Shown here: positions 50,092 to 59,152 of the stretch, piece by piece | How positions within the stretch are numbered: the first letter of the stretch is position 1 | Layout: the number at the start of each line of letters is the position of its first letter | Origin: Scandinavium lactucae | GTDB lineage: Bacteria > Pseudomonadota > Gammaproteobacteria > Enterobacterales > Enterobacteriaceae | Length of the DNA stretch: 64,000 nucleotides | Assembly (NCBI RefSeq): GCF_033843265.1 | Contig: NZ_JAWXRD010000028.1 | Span: forward strand, 124,001-188,000 | Reading direction: 5' to 3' | Translations under genes and position numbers: made by a program | Notes under the pieces: generated by a model | The model's input: the letters and a program-made list of their open reading frames with translations, nothing else | The model's database searches: none | What the model was told of the DNA's origin: nothing

Positions 50092-50982
50092 TTAACCGTG
50101 TTTCTGCTTCGCGAAAATGACGCGCGCCAGAATGTTAAGCAACAGTACGCACAGGGTAATGATCAGCACCCCGGCCCAGGCCAGTTGTTGCCATTCGGCA
50201 AACGGGCTCATGGCAAATTTGAATATGGTCACCGGCAGGTTGGCAATCGGCTGCATCATGTCGGTGCTCCAGAACTGGTTGGAGAGCGCGGTAAACAGCA
50301 GCGGGGCGGTTTCACCCGCGATACGCGCCACGGCCAACAGCACCCCGGTCATGATCCCGGAGATGGAGGCTTTCAGCGTAATCGCCGAAATCATTTTCCA
50401 TTTCGGGGTGCCCAGGGCATACGCCGCTTCACGCAGGCTGTCCGGCACCAGTTTCAGCATGTTCTCGGTGGTTCGAATCACAATCGGCACCTGCAACAGC
50501 GCCAGCGCAATCACCCCCGCCCAGCCGGAGAAGTGTTGCATCTTCGCCACCACAATGGTGTAGACGAACAGCCCCACGACGATCGACGGGGCAGAAAGCA
50601 GAATGTCGTTGATGAAGCGAATCACTTCGGCAAGCCAGGATTTACGGCCATATTCCGCCAGCCAAATCCCCGCCATGATGCCCAGCGGCGTACCGATAAC
50701 AGTCGACCACAGGATCAGCAGGCCGCTACCGGCCAGGGCGTTGGCCAGCCCCCCGCCCGCTGTATTCGGCGGCGGGGTCATTTCGGTGAACAGGGCCAGT
50801 GACATGCCGTCGATGCCGCGCGTGACGGTTGAGAACAGGATCCACACCAGCCAGAACAGGCCAAAGGCCATGGTCGCCATCGACAGCGTCAGGGCGATGC
50901 GGTTTTTGAAGCGACGACGCGCCTGCATTTTGCGGCGAGATTCGAGCAGCGCTGCGGTGGTTTGCATTTCAAGAGTGGTCAT
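50092..50982 (-). CDS. pstA: Phosphate ABC transporter permease PstA
   Basis: A 296-residue, six-TM permease with the BPD transport EAA loop ('REAAYALGTPKWKMISAI', about residues 195-212), which contacts PstB. It pairs with PstC to form the channel. It starts immediately after, overlapping by one base, the pstC stop. Confidence 0.97.
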   Translation of the reverse strand: MTTLEMQTTAALLESRRKMQARRRFKNRIALTLSMATMAFGLFWLVWILFSTVTRGIDGMSLALFTEMTPPPNTAGGGLANALAGSGLLILWSTVIGTPLGIMAGIWLAEYGRKSWLAEVIRFINDILLSAPSIVVGLFVYTIVVAKMQHFSGWAGVIALALLQVPIVIRTTENMLKLVPDSLREAAYALGTPKWKMISAITLKASISGIMTGVLLAVARIAGETAPLLFTALSNQFWSTDMMQPIANLPVTIFKFAMSPFAEWQQLAWAGVLIITLCVLLLNILARVIFAKQKHG

Positions 50983-51941
50983 TAGCGTGCCCCCTCGTTT
51001 TTCGCGAGGCGTTTAATCATCAGCTTGGAAATGGCCAGAACGATAAAGGTAATCACAAACAGGATCAGACCGAGTTCCATCAGCGCGGCAACATGCAGGC
51101 CAGATTCCGCTTCGGCAAATTCATTCGCCAACGCAGAGGTGATGCTGTTACCCGGCATGTACAGCGACGCACTGTCGAGCTGGTAGGTGTTGCCGATGAT
51201 AAAGGTCACCGCCATGGTTTCCCCCAGCGCGCGGCCCAGGCCGAGCATAACTCCGCCGATAACTCCGTTTTTGGTGAACGGCAGCACGATACGCCAGATA
51301 ACTTCCCATGTGGTGCAGCCAATGCCGTAGGCCGACTCTTTCATCATCACCGGCGTTTGTTCGAACACATCGCGCATCACCGCCGCAATGTAAGGAATAA
51401 TCATGATCGCGAGGATAACCCCCGCCGCCAGCAAACCGATGCCGAACGCCGGGCCGGAAAACAGCGCGCCAACAAACGGAATGGTGGAGAGCACATTGCC
51501 CACCGGCTCCTGAAAATAGGTCGCGAACAACGGGGCAAAGATGAACAGGCCCCACATGCCGTACACGATACTCGGAATGGCGGCTAACAATTCAATGGCG
51601 ATACCCAGCGGACGCTTCAGCCAGTTCGGGGCCAGCTCCGTCAGGAACAGGGCAATACCAAAACTCACCGGAACGGCAATCAGCAGGGCGATAATTGAGG
51701 TGACCAGCGTGCCGTAGATGGGCACCAGCGCACCGTAGATATCATTCGGGGCATCCCACTCTTTGGTCCACAGGAACGAAAAACCAAATTTCTGAATGCT
51801 CGGCCAGGCGGAGACAATCAGGGAGAGAATGATGCCACTGAGCATCAATAGCACAATCAGCGCCGCCAGTTTTACCAGCACGCCGAAAATGATGTCACCC
51901 TTTTTACCTGGCGGGTTAAACGCAGGCTTGGTTGCAGCCAT
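50982..51941 (-). CDS. pstC: Phosphate ABC transporter permease PstC
   Basis: A 319-residue permease, six TMs, with EAA loop 'KESAYGIGCTTWEVIWRI' (about residues 215-232). It is the partner of PstA in the inner membrane. A REP element lies in the 100-bp gap after pstS and probably adjusts the relative amounts of PstS and the membrane subunits. Confidence 0.97.
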   Translation of the reverse strand: MAATKPAFNPPGKKGDIIFGVLVKLAALIVLLMLSGIILSLIVSAWPSIQKFGFSFLWTKEWDAPNDIYGALVPIYGTLVTSIIALLIAVPVSFGIALFLTELAPNWLKRPLGIAIELLAAIPSIVYGMWGLFIFAPLFATYFQEPVGNVLSTIPFVGALFSGPAFGIGLLAAGVILAIMIIPYIAAVMRDVFEQTPVMMKESAYGIGCTTWEVIWRIVLPFTKNGVIGGVMLGLGRALGETMAVTFIIGNTYQLDSASLYMPGNSITSALANEFAEAESGLHVAALMELGLILFVITFIVLAISKLMIKRLAKNEGAR

Positions 51942-51973
51942 AAATTACTCTTCAGTTAAAAACGTCTTACGAA

Positions 51974-52013
51974 TATGCCCGGTGGCGCTAACGCTTACCG
52001 GGCCTACAGTCGG
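51974..52013. repeat. REP element between pstC and pstS
   Basis: TGCCCGGTGGCGCTAACGCT and ACCGGGCC-type sequence form a REP palindrome in the operon gap after pstS. REP hairpins protect upstream mRNA, which fits the high PstS requirement. Confidence 0.8.
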
Positions 52014-52041
52014 AACTGTAATCTTCGTCAAAAATATCCTG

Positions 52042-53082
52042 TTAGTACAGCGCTTTACCGCTGCTATCTTTCACGTTGGTTTTCCATGCAGCACGTACCT
52101 GCTCAACCACGCTGTCCGGCAGTGACGCATAATCCAGAGCGTTCGCTTCTTTGGCACCGTTTTTGTAGGCCCAGTCGAAGAATTTCAGCACTTCAGCACC
52201 CTGCTCCGGCTTCTTCTGATCTTTGTGAACCAGAATGAAGGTGGTAGAGGTGATTGGCCACACGTCGTCACCTTTCTGGTTGGTCAGGTCCTGCGCGAAG
52301 GATTTGCTCCAGTCAGCACCTTTGGCGGCGTTGGCAAAGCTCTCTTCGGTCGGGCTGACAGATTTACCATCCGCGGAAACCAGTTTGGTGTAAGCCAGGT
52401 TGTTCTGCTTAGCGTAAGCATATTCAACGTAACCGATAGAGCCCGGCAGACGCTGAACGAACGCGGCGATGCCGTCGTTACCTTTACCGCCCAGACCGGT
52501 CGGCCAGTTAACGGTTGAGCCAGCGCCGATTTTGGATTTCCACTCTTCGTTCACTTTCGCCAGGTAGCTTGTGAACACGAAGGAAGTACCGGACCCATCA
52601 GCACGACGCACGACAGCGATGTTCTGAGCAGGCAGTTTTTTGCCTGGGTTCAGCTTGGCAATGGCTTCGTCGTCCCACTTCTTGATTTTGCCCAGATAGA
52701 TGTCACCCAGGGTTTTACCGTCGAGTACCAACTCACCGGATTTGAAGCCCGGCAGGTTAATTGCCAGCACCACGCCACCAATGACGGTAGGGAACTGGAA
52801 CAGGCCTTCCTGAGCCAGTTTGTCGTCAGACAGCGGCGCATCTGACGCACCGAAATCCACGGTGTTTGCGGTAATTTGCTTCACACCACCGGAGGAGCCG
52901 ATACCCTGATAGTTGACCTTGTTACCGGTCTCTTTCTGGTAGGTATCCGCCCATTTGGCATACACCGGCGCAGGGAAGGTTGCACCAGCGCCCGTCAGGC
53001 TTGCTGCTGCAAATGCAGAGAAAGCGCTCATTGATAAGGTCGCGGCGACAACAGTTGCGACAGTGGTACGCATAACTTTCAT
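52042..53082 (-). CDS. pstS: Phosphate-binding protein PstS
   Basis: A 346-residue periplasmic receptor with a Sec signal peptide ('MKVMRTTVATVVAATLSMSA', cleavage after AFA at about 25). Phosphate contacts are in 'GAGATFPAP', 'SGTSFVF' and 'FGASDAP'. The length is the same as E. coli. ATG 53082 after an AGGAGA site; a longer open frame starts in the promoter. It heads the operon behind a Pho box. Confidence 0.98.
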   Translation of the reverse strand: MKVMRTTVATVVAATLSMSAFSAFAAASLTGAGATFPAPVYAKWADTYQKETGNKVNYQGIGSSGGVKQITANTVDFGASDAPLSDDKLAQEGLFQFPTVIGGVVLAINLPGFKSGELVLDGKTLGDIYLGKIKKWDDEAIAKLNPGKKLPAQNIAVVRRADGSGTSFVFTSYLAKVNEEWKSKIGAGSTVNWPTGLGGKGNDGIAAFVQRLPGSIGYVEYAYAKQNNLAYTKLVSADGKSVSPTEESFANAAKGADWSKSFAQDLTNQKGDDVWPITSTTFILVHKDQKKPEQGAEVLKFFDWAYKNGAKEANALDYASLPDSVVEQVRAAWKTNVKDSSGKALY

Positions 53083-53171
53083 AATGTCTCCTGCAGGATT
53101 TCGTAAATTGTTGTTTAAGTGGCTACGTTGAGCAAAATAGGACAAACAGGTGACAGTTAAATGTACGAATT

Positions 53172-53189
53172 ATGACAGTTTTATGACGC
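53172..53189 (-). promoter_or_regulatory. Pho box upstream of pstS
   Basis: On the minus strand GCGTCATAAAACTGTCAT agrees with the PhoB consensus CTGTCATAAATCTGTCAT at 15-16 of 18 positions. It lies about 90 bases before pstS. The remainder of the 291-bp pstS-glmS gap is promoter region and the glmS terminator. Confidence 0.8.
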
Positions 53190-53339
53190 AGGGAATTTAG
53201 GTTAAGAAATACGAAATAGTGTATTAATTTTCAGTACGTTAAGATCGTCTGTGACATTGGGTCTACAGAAATATTTTCTTTTTATGACACTGTTTAACGT
53301 AGCTGAAAATGACAGATTGTCATAAACGGAGGGAGAAAA

Positions 53340-53366
53340 AATGCCCCATCCCGGCAGGATGAGGCA
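53340..53366 (-). terminator. Terminator of glmS
   Basis: On the minus strand TGCCTCATCC and GGATGGGGCA pair (one G-U) around TGCCG and are followed by six T. Confidence 0.88.
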
Positions 53367-53373
53367 GTCGGAA

Positions 53374-55203
53374 TTACTCAACCGTCACGGATTTCGCCAG
53401 GTTGCGTGGCTGGTCAACGTCGGTGCCTTTGATCAGCGCCACGTGATAGGCCAGCAATTGCAGCGGCACGGTATAGAAGATAGGGGCAATCACCTCTTCC
53501 ACATGCGGCATCTCGATGATGTGCATGTTATCGCTGCTGTTGAAACCGGCATCACGATCGGCGAAGACATACAGCACGCCACCGCGGGCACGCACTTCTT
53601 CGATATTGGATTTCAGTTTTTCCAGCAGTTCGTTGTTCGGGGCAACCACGATAACCGGCATATCGGCGTCGATCAGGGCTAGCGGGCCATGCTTGAGCTC
53701 GCCTGCGGCATACGCTTCCGCATGGATGTAGGAGATCTCTTTCAGCTTCAGCGCGCCTTCTAACGCAATCGGATACTGATCGCCACGGCCCAGGAACAGT
53801 GCGTGATGCTTGTCGGAGAAATCTTCCGCCAGCGCTTCAATGCGTTTATCCTGCGACAGCATTTGCTCGATACGGCTCGGCAGCGCCTGCAGACCGTGTA
53901 CGATGTCGTGCTCAATCGCCGCGTCCTGGCCTTTCAGGTTAGCCAGTTTCGCCACCAGCATCAGCAGAACGGTCAACTGCGTGGTGAACGCTTTAGTGGA
54001 CGCCACACCGATTTCGGTGCCTGCGTTGGTCATCAGCGCCAGGTCGGACTCACGCACCAGCGACGAGCCCGCGACGTTACAGATGGCCAGCGAGCCCAGA
54101 TATCCCAACTCTTTCGACAAACGCAGAGCCGCCAGGGTATCCGCCGTCTCACCGGACTGGGAGAGGGTGATCATCAGGCTATTGCGGCGTACCGCCGATT
54201 TGCGGTAGCGGAATTCAGACGCGATTTCGACATCACACGGAATGCCCGCCAGCGATTCAAACCAGTAGCGCGAGACCATCCCGGAGTTATAGGACGTGCC
54301 GCAGGCCACAATCTGAATATGCTCGACGTTGGCCAGCATTTCATTGGCATTCGGCCCCAGTTCGCTGAGATCGACTTGCCCGTGACTGATGCGCCCGGTC
54401 AGGGTGTTTTTAATCGCGTTCGGCTGCTCGTAGATCTCTTTTTGCATGTAGTGGCGGTAGATGCCTTTATCACCCGCGTCGTACTGCAAATTCGATTCGA
54501 TGTCCGGGCGCTTCACCTGCTCACCGGATTTGGCAAACACGGTCACGCTACGACGGGTTACTTCCGCGATATCGCCTTCTTCAAGGAAGATGAAGCGGCG
54601 GGTCACCGGCAGTAAAGCCAGCTGATCGGAGGCGATAAAGTTTTCGCCCATGCCCAGACCAATCACCAGCGGACTGCCTGAACGGGCGGCCAGCAGGGTA
54701 CTTGGGTCACGGGTATCCATGATAACGGTGCCGTAGGCACCACGCAGCTGCGGGATTGCGCGCAGCACCGCTTCACGCAGCGTGCCGCCCTGTTCCAGCT
54801 CCCAGTGAACGAGGTGAGCAATCACTTCGGTGTCGGTTTCTGAGACGAACACATATCCGCGAGATTGCAGCAATTCGCGCAGCGGCTCATGGTTTTCGAT
54901 GATGCCGTTATGTACCACCACGATGTGGTCGGAAACATGAGGATGGGCGTTGCCTTCTGACGGCTCGCCGTGAGTCGCCCAGCGGGTGTGGGCGATACCA
55001 GTGCCGCCATGCAGCGGATGGTCTTCCGCCGCCTGAGCCAGCATTTGCACTTTACCGAGGCGACGCAGACGCGTCAGATGCCCTTCGCTGTCGACCACTG
55101 CCAGACCGGCAGAGTCGTAACCACGGTATTCCAGACGACGAAGCCCTTCGAGAAGGATTTCAGCAATATCGCGCTGCGCGACTGCGCCAACAATTCCACA
55201 CAT
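53374..55203 (-). CDS. glmS: Glucosamine-6-phosphate synthase
   Basis: A 609-residue amidotransferase that makes glucosamine-6-phosphate from fructose-6-phosphate and glutamine, the first step to UDP-GlcNAc. The N-terminal Cys after Met removal ('MCGIVGAVAQ') is the glutaminase nucleophile. Two SIS domains form the isomerase (about 250-609), ending in 'LAKSVTVE'. In enterobacteria the mRNA is controlled by the sRNAs GlmZ/GlmY. It follows glmU, 186 bp downstream, with a REP-like palindrome between. Confidence 0.97.
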   Translation of the reverse strand: MCGIVGAVAQRDIAEILLEGLRRLEYRGYDSAGLAVVDSEGHLTRLRRLGKVQMLAQAAEDHPLHGGTGIAHTRWATHGEPSEGNAHPHVSDHIVVVHNGIIENHEPLRELLQSRGYVFVSETDTEVIAHLVHWELEQGGTLREAVLRAIPQLRGAYGTVIMDTRDPSTLLAARSGSPLVIGLGMGENFIASDQLALLPVTRRFIFLEEGDIAEVTRRSVTVFAKSGEQVKRPDIESNLQYDAGDKGIYRHYMQKEIYEQPNAIKNTLTGRISHGQVDLSELGPNANEMLANVEHIQIVACGTSYNSGMVSRYWFESLAGIPCDVEIASEFRYRKSAVRRNSLMITLSQSGETADTLAALRLSKELGYLGSLAICNVAGSSLVRESDLALMTNAGTEIGVASTKAFTTQLTVLLMLVAKLANLKGQDAAIEHDIVHGLQALPSRIEQMLSQDKRIEALAEDFSDKHHALFLGRGDQYPIALEGALKLKEISYIHAEAYAAGELKHGPLALIDADMPVIVVAPNNELLEKLKSNIEEVRARGGVLYVFADRDAGFNSSDNMHIIEMPHVEEVIAPIFYTVPLQLLAYHVALIKGTDVDQPRNLAKSVTVE

Positions 55204-55344
55204 AGTTAGATTTCCTGATATGGCACGATGCCATGCGTTGTCGCTGACCTGTATTTCCGGTTTTTTCCGGAGCCCCGAGCCTTGTAGAGAGTGGGGTTAT
55301 TATTTTAGTTACTGCCGTGGGGCGGGGGATTATGTTATCCCCTC

Positions 55345-55388
55345 ATCCCCTGTCTGCCTGACGACGGCTACGCCTTATCAGGCCTACA
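55345..55388. repeat. REP-like palindrome between glmU and glmS
   Basis: CTGCCTGACGACGGCTACGC followed by TTATCAGGCCTACAATTA is the REP 'TGCCTGA...TATCAGGCCTAC' consensus. It lies directly after glmU, in the region where glmU-glmS mRNA is processed in E. coli. Confidence 0.75.
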
Positions 55389-55389
55389 A

Positions 55390-56760
55390 TTATTTCTTCT
55401 TCACCGGACGTTGCCAGCCTTGCTTATGCACCTGTGGCACGCGGCTTAACACTAACTCATTGTCGCCCACGTTGCGGGTCACGGTGGTTCCGGCGGCAAT
55501 GGTGGCACCGTTACCGATGCTAACCGGGGCCACCAGCTGGGAGTCAGAGCCGACAAACACATCGTCACCGATTACGGTTTTGAATTTATTCGCACCGTCA
55601 TAGTTACAGGTGATGGTCCCTGCGCCGATATTCACGTTGTCACCAATCTCCGCATCGCCGAGATAGCTCAGGTGACCGGCTTTAGAGCCAATACCCAGGC
55701 GCGCTTTTTTCATTTCGACAAAGTTGCCAACGTGTGCGCCTTCCAGCAGTTCAGCCCCTGGACGCAGACGAGCGAACGGGCCGATAGTGCAGGCAGCATG
55801 CAGGTGTGCATCTTCAACGACGCTGTACGGACTGATTTCGCAGTCATCGCCAATCACGCTGTTTTTAATCACGCAGCCGGTACCAATTTTCACTCGGTGA
55901 CCAAGCGTGACGTTGCCTTCAAGGATAACGTTAGTATCAATTTCGACGTCGCGCCCGTGCGTCACGCTGCCACGCAGGTCAAAACGCTGTGGGTCACGCA
56001 GCATTACGCCCGCTAGCAGTAGCTTTTCAGCCTGCTCGCTTTGATACACGCGCTCAAGACGCGAGAGCTGCAGGCGGTTGTTAACGCCTTCGACTTCACT
56101 CAGCCGTGCCGGATGAACGGCCGCAATTTCACGCCCCTCCTGGTACGCCATGGCGATGATATCGGTGATATAAAACTCGCCTTGCGCGTTGCTGTTATCT
56201 AGCTTGCCGAGCCAGCGCTTGAGGTCTGCACCGCCGGCAATCAGGATCCCGGTATTGATCTCCTGAATTTCACGCTGCGCATCGCTGGCATCTTTGTGCT
56301 CAACAATCCCGGTCACCAGCCCATTCTCACGGGTGATACGGCCATAGCCCGTCGGGTCGTCAAGCTTCACGGTCAGAAGGCCAATTCCACCCTGCGGTTT
56401 CGCGGCACGCAGGCGCTGGAGCGTCTCAACCGAAATCAACGGCACGTCGCCGTACAGCATCATAATGTCTTCATCATCGGCAAAGAACGGCGCAGCCTGC
56501 TGCATCGCATGTCCGGTGCCGAGCTGCTCAGCCTGGAGTACCCAATTAAGGTTGCCTTCGCTGAGAGTTTGCTTCAGGAGTTCGCCGCCATGTCCGTAGA
56601 CCAGATGAACCTGAGATGCACCTAATTCATCAGCAGCATCAATAACATGCTGAACCATCGGTTTGCCCGCTAGCGTGTGCAACACTTTCGGGAGACTGGA
56701 ATACATGCGAGTACCTTTGCCAGCGGCAAGGATTACTACGCTCATCGCACTGTTTGACAT
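55390..56760 (-). CDS. glmU: Bifunctional GlmU (UDP-GlcNAc pyrophosphorylase / GlcN-1-P acetyltransferase)
   Basis: A 456-residue enzyme. The N-terminal uridyltransferase has 'LAAGKGTRMYS' (about residues 11-21); the C-terminal left-handed beta-helix (about 250-440) acetylates GlcN-1-phosphate with acetyl-CoA. Together they give UDP-GlcNAc for peptidoglycan and lipopolysaccharide. ATG 56760 ('MSNSAMSVV') is preferred to 56766 because AGGAT is spaced properly and the length equals E. coli's 456. The 312-bp region upstream to the small ORF at 57073 holds its promoter; I cannot pinpoint NagC sites. Confidence 0.96.
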   Translation of the reverse strand: MSNSAMSVVILAAGKGTRMYSSLPKVLHTLAGKPMVQHVIDAADELGASQVHLVYGHGGELLKQTLSEGNLNWVLQAEQLGTGHAMQQAAPFFADDEDIMMLYGDVPLISVETLQRLRAAKPQGGIGLLTVKLDDPTGYGRITRENGLVTGIVEHKDASDAQREIQEINTGILIAGGADLKRWLGKLDNSNAQGEFYITDIIAMAYQEGREIAAVHPARLSEVEGVNNRLQLSRLERVYQSEQAEKLLLAGVMLRDPQRFDLRGSVTHGRDVEIDTNVILEGNVTLGHRVKIGTGCVIKNSVIGDDCEISPYSVVEDAHLHAACTIGPFARLRPGAELLEGAHVGNFVEMKKARLGIGSKAGHLSYLGDAEIGDNVNIGAGTITCNYDGANKFKTVIGDDVFVGSDSQLVAPVSIGNGATIAAGTTVTRNVGDNELVLSRVPQVHKQGWQRPVKKK

Positions 56761-57009
56761 ACGCATCCTGACAGGTGTTTGAGTGAGAAGTTAAAACCTT
56801 TCGCATTGAAATATCTACATATTTTTCGTCATGAAATGGAATGCAGAGAAAACGTTCAACATGAAAGTCTAAAAGGGTTTTATGGCTCTATTTTCAGCTA
56901 TCGTAGCGTGCTTTGTCTCGAAAAAAAGACCCATAATCCGAAGATTAGCCGCTATGTTGCTGCTTTGGCTGTTCTTTTGATGCCTGAATCAAGAATACGT
57001 TGGGAGCTG

Positions 57010-57039
57010 AAAAACAAAAAGGCCGCCATCAGGCGACCT
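57010..57039 (-). terminator. Rho-independent terminator of a minus-strand transcript between atpC and glmU
   Basis: On the minus strand AGGTCGCC-TGAT-GGCGGCCT forms an 8-bp stem (one U-G), followed by TTTTGTTTTT. It lies downstream of the 16-codon ORF at 57073-57123 and well after the atp terminator, so a separate transcript should end here. Confidence 0.8.
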
Positions 57040-57072
57040 ATTTCTATTCTTTTAGTACAACAATACAGAGGC

Positions 57073-57123
57073 TTAGAGGCTCAGATTGCTGAACATTGCG
57101 ATGATTTTATGAAAGCGTTTCAT
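57073..57123 (-). CDS. Candidate 16-residue small protein
   Basis: ATG 57123 follows GCAGGAATCAAA (AGGA, spacing 7). The peptide MKRFHKIIAMFSNLSL starts with a basic patch and continues hydrophobic, as in many small membrane-associated or leader peptides. It is not rich in one amino acid, so simple attenuation is unlikely. It would be the only ORF of the putative 155-nt transcript. A 13-bp partial palindrome, TGAAAGCGTTTCA (57110-57122), overlaps its start. Whether it is translated is unknown. Confidence 0.4.
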   Translation of the reverse strand: MKRFHKIIAMFSNLSL

Positions 57124-57149
57124 TTTGATTCCTGCATAGCACATTGATA

Positions 57150-57165
57150 TGTGATCTAACTCACA
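57150..57165. promoter_or_regulatory. CRP-type palindrome (proximal)
   Basis: TGTGATCTAACTCACA has two perfect half-sites TGTGA/TCACA spaced by six. It coincides with the predicted start of the small transcript, so binding there would more likely repress it. Confidence 0.75.
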
Positions 57166-57206
57166 AAACAAAGTCTACGCCGGGTTTTTAACCCGTGCAA
57201 CATTTT

Positions 57207-57222
57207 TGTGACACATATCACA
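57207..57222. promoter_or_regulatory. CRP-type palindrome (distal)
   Basis: TGTGACACATATCACA is again a perfect TGTGA-N6-TCACA. It is centred about 50 bases upstream of the predicted start of the minus-strand transcript and 57 bp from the first palindrome. A CGGGTT/AACCCG hairpin (57181-57195) lies between them. Confidence 0.75.
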
Positions 57223-57245
57223 CTTAAGGGTTACATCAGGAATTT

Positions 57246-57290
57246 TAGCCAACAAAAAAGCCAGCCTGGAAACCAGACTGGCTTTTATAC
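57246..57290 (-). terminator. Terminator of the atp operon
   Basis: On the minus strand AAAAGCCAG-T-CTGG and CCAG-G-CTGGCTTTTTTG form a long stem with a T run, just after the atpC stop at 57304. Confidence 0.9.
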
Positions 57291-57303
57291 TTTCAAGCCG
57301 GTG

Positions 57304-57723
57304 TTACATCGCTTTTTTGGTCAACTCGATAACGCGCAGTTTGGCGATCGCTTTGGCCAGTTCCGCAGACGCCTGAGCGTAATCCACATCGCCGTGAGAG
57401 CTGTTAATGTGCTCTTCCGCTTTGCGTTTCGCTTCCAGGGCTCGCGCTTCGTCGAGATCCTTGCCGCGGATGGCAGTATCAGCCAGTACGGTTACGTTAC
57501 CTGGCTGAACTTCCAACACACCGCCGGACAAGTAGATGAATTCTTCATGTCCGTGCTGCTTCACGATGCGAATCATACCAGGCTTAATGGCGGTGAGCAG
57601 CGGGGCGTGACCCGGGAAAATACCCAGTTCACCTTCGCTACCCGTTACCTGGATCTTCTCGACCAGACCGGAGAACATTTGGCTCTCCGCGCTGACGACG
57701 TCCAGGTGATAAGTCATTGCCAT
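57304..57723 (-). CDS. atpC: ATP synthase epsilon subunit
   Basis: A 139-residue subunit with an N-terminal beta-sandwich that binds the c-ring and gamma and a C-terminal helical hairpin that can inhibit ATP hydrolysis. Start 'MAMTYHLDVVSAES' and end 'ELTKKAM' match E. coli. It is last in the operon, 20 bp after atpD. Confidence 0.98.
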   Translation of the reverse strand: MAMTYHLDVVSAESQMFSGLVEKIQVTGSEGELGIFPGHAPLLTAIKPGMIRIVKQHGHEEFIYLSGGVLEVQPGNVTVLADTAIRGKDLDEARALEAKRKAEEHINSSHGDVDYAQASAELAKAIAKLRVIELTKKAM

Positions 57724-57743
57724 GTCACCCTCCGATTAAGGCG

Positions 57744-59126
57744 TTAAAGTTTTTTAGCTTTCTCAACGGCTTCGTCGATAGTGCCAACCATGTAGAACGC
57801 CTGCTCTGGCAGATGGTCGTATTCGCCGTCCATGATGCCTTTAAAGCCACGGATGGTATCTTTCAGCGAAACGAACTTGCCCGGAGAACCGGTAAAGACT
57901 TCTGCAACGAAGAACGGCTGGGACAGGAAGCGCTGAATCTTACGCGCACGTGCTACCACCAGTTTGTCTTCTTCGGACAGTTCGTCCATACCCAGGATCG
58001 CGATGATGTCTTTCAGTTCCTGGTAACGCTGCAGGATGGACTGAACGCCACGCGCGGTGTCGTAGTGCTCCTGACCAACAACCAGCGGATCCAGCTGACG
58101 GCTGGTGGAGTCCAGCGGGTCAACGGCCGGGTAGATACCCAGAGACGCGATCTGACGGCTCAGTACCACGGTTGCATCTAAGTGAGCAAAGGTGGTGGCT
58201 GGTGATGGGTCAGTCAAGTCATCCGCAGGTACGTATACCGCCTGAACAGAAGTGATGGAACCGGTCTTGGTGGAGGTAATACGCTCCTGAAGAACACCCA
58301 TCTCTTCAGCCAGAGTTGGCTGATAACCTACCGCAGAAGGCATACGACCCAGCAGCGCTGATACTTCAGTACCGGCCAGGGTATAACGGTAGATGTTATC
58401 GACGAACAGCAGTACGTCACGACCTTCGTCACGGAATTTCTCAGCCATGGTCAGGCCGGTCAGTGCAACGCGCAGACGGTTTCCCGGTGGCTCGTTCATC
58501 TGGCCGTACACCAGGGATACTTTATCCAGTACGTTGGAGTCGGTCATTTCGTGGTAGAAGTCGTTACCCTCACGAGTACGCTCACCCACGCCCGCAAATA
58601 CGGAATAACCGGAGTGTTCGATAGCGATGTTACGGATAAGCTCCATCATGTTGACGGTTTTACCCACACCCGCACCACCGAACAGACCCACTTTACCGCC
58701 TTTCGCGAACGGACAAATCAGGTCCATTACTTTGATGCCGGTTTCCAGCAGTTCCTGAGAGCTGGACAGCTCTTCATAGGAAGGTGCTGCACGGTGAATC
58801 GCCCAACGGTCTTCTTCGCCAATATCGCCTTTCATGTCGATTGGCTGGCCCAGTACGTTCATGATACGACCGAGCGTTGCTTTACCTACCGGGACTTCGA
58901 TTGGGTGCTCGAGGTCTTTTACTTCCAGACCACGACGCAGACCGTCGGAAGAACCCATTGCGATGGTACGGACGATACCACCACCGAGCTGTTGCTGAAC
59001 TTCCAGCACCAGGCTCTCGTTACCATTCTGAACCTCAAGAGCATCGTACACGCGCGGTACGGCATCCTGAGGGAATTCGACGTCAACCACGGCGCCGATT
59101 ACCTGGACAATTTTTCCAGTAGCCAT
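57744..59126 (-). CDS. atpD: ATP synthase beta subunit
   Basis: A 460-residue catalytic F1 subunit. The P-loop is 'GGAGVGKTVNMME' (about 149-161) and 'ERTREGND' includes the catalytic Glu. Three copies alternate with alpha around gamma. It lies 26 bp after atpG. Confidence 0.98.
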   Translation of the reverse strand: MATGKIVQVIGAVVDVEFPQDAVPRVYDALEVQNGNESLVLEVQQQLGGGIVRTIAMGSSDGLRRGLEVKDLEHPIEVPVGKATLGRIMNVLGQPIDMKGDIGEEDRWAIHRAAPSYEELSSSQELLETGIKVMDLICPFAKGGKVGLFGGAGVGKTVNMMELIRNIAIEHSGYSVFAGVGERTREGNDFYHEMTDSNVLDKVSLVYGQMNEPPGNRLRVALTGLTMAEKFRDEGRDVLLFVDNIYRYTLAGTEVSALLGRMPSAVGYQPTLAEEMGVLQERITSTKTGSITSVQAVYVPADDLTDPSPATTFAHLDATVVLSRQIASLGIYPAVDPLDSTSRQLDPLVVGQEHYDTARGVQSILQRYQELKDIIAILGMDELSEEDKLVVARARKIQRFLSQPFFVAEVFTGSPGKFVSLKDTIRGFKGIMDGEYDHLPEQAFYMVGTIDEAVEKAKKL

Positions 59127-59152
59127 CTTGAATCCTCTACGAATTAACCTGG

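Larger units (their letters stand above)
57010..57165 (-). ncRNA. Candidate small RNA / small mRNA
   Basis: An independent unit is suggested by a promoter TTGCAC (57195-57200) -17- TAGACT (57172-57177), giving a start near 57165, and by the terminator at 57010-57039. The predicted length is about 155 nt. It encodes a 16-codon ORF with its own ribosome site. Two perfect CRP-type palindromes flank the start. The opposite-strand frame 56779-57147 has no such support. I recall no named RNA at this locus; it may be dual-function. Confidence 0.5.

Noticed and set aside
56779..57147. Plus-strand 122-codon ORF between glmU and atpC
   Set aside because: It has no ribosome site, crosses the glmU promoter and the minus-strand terminator, and its product resembles nothing. 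The minus-strand unit explains the region better.
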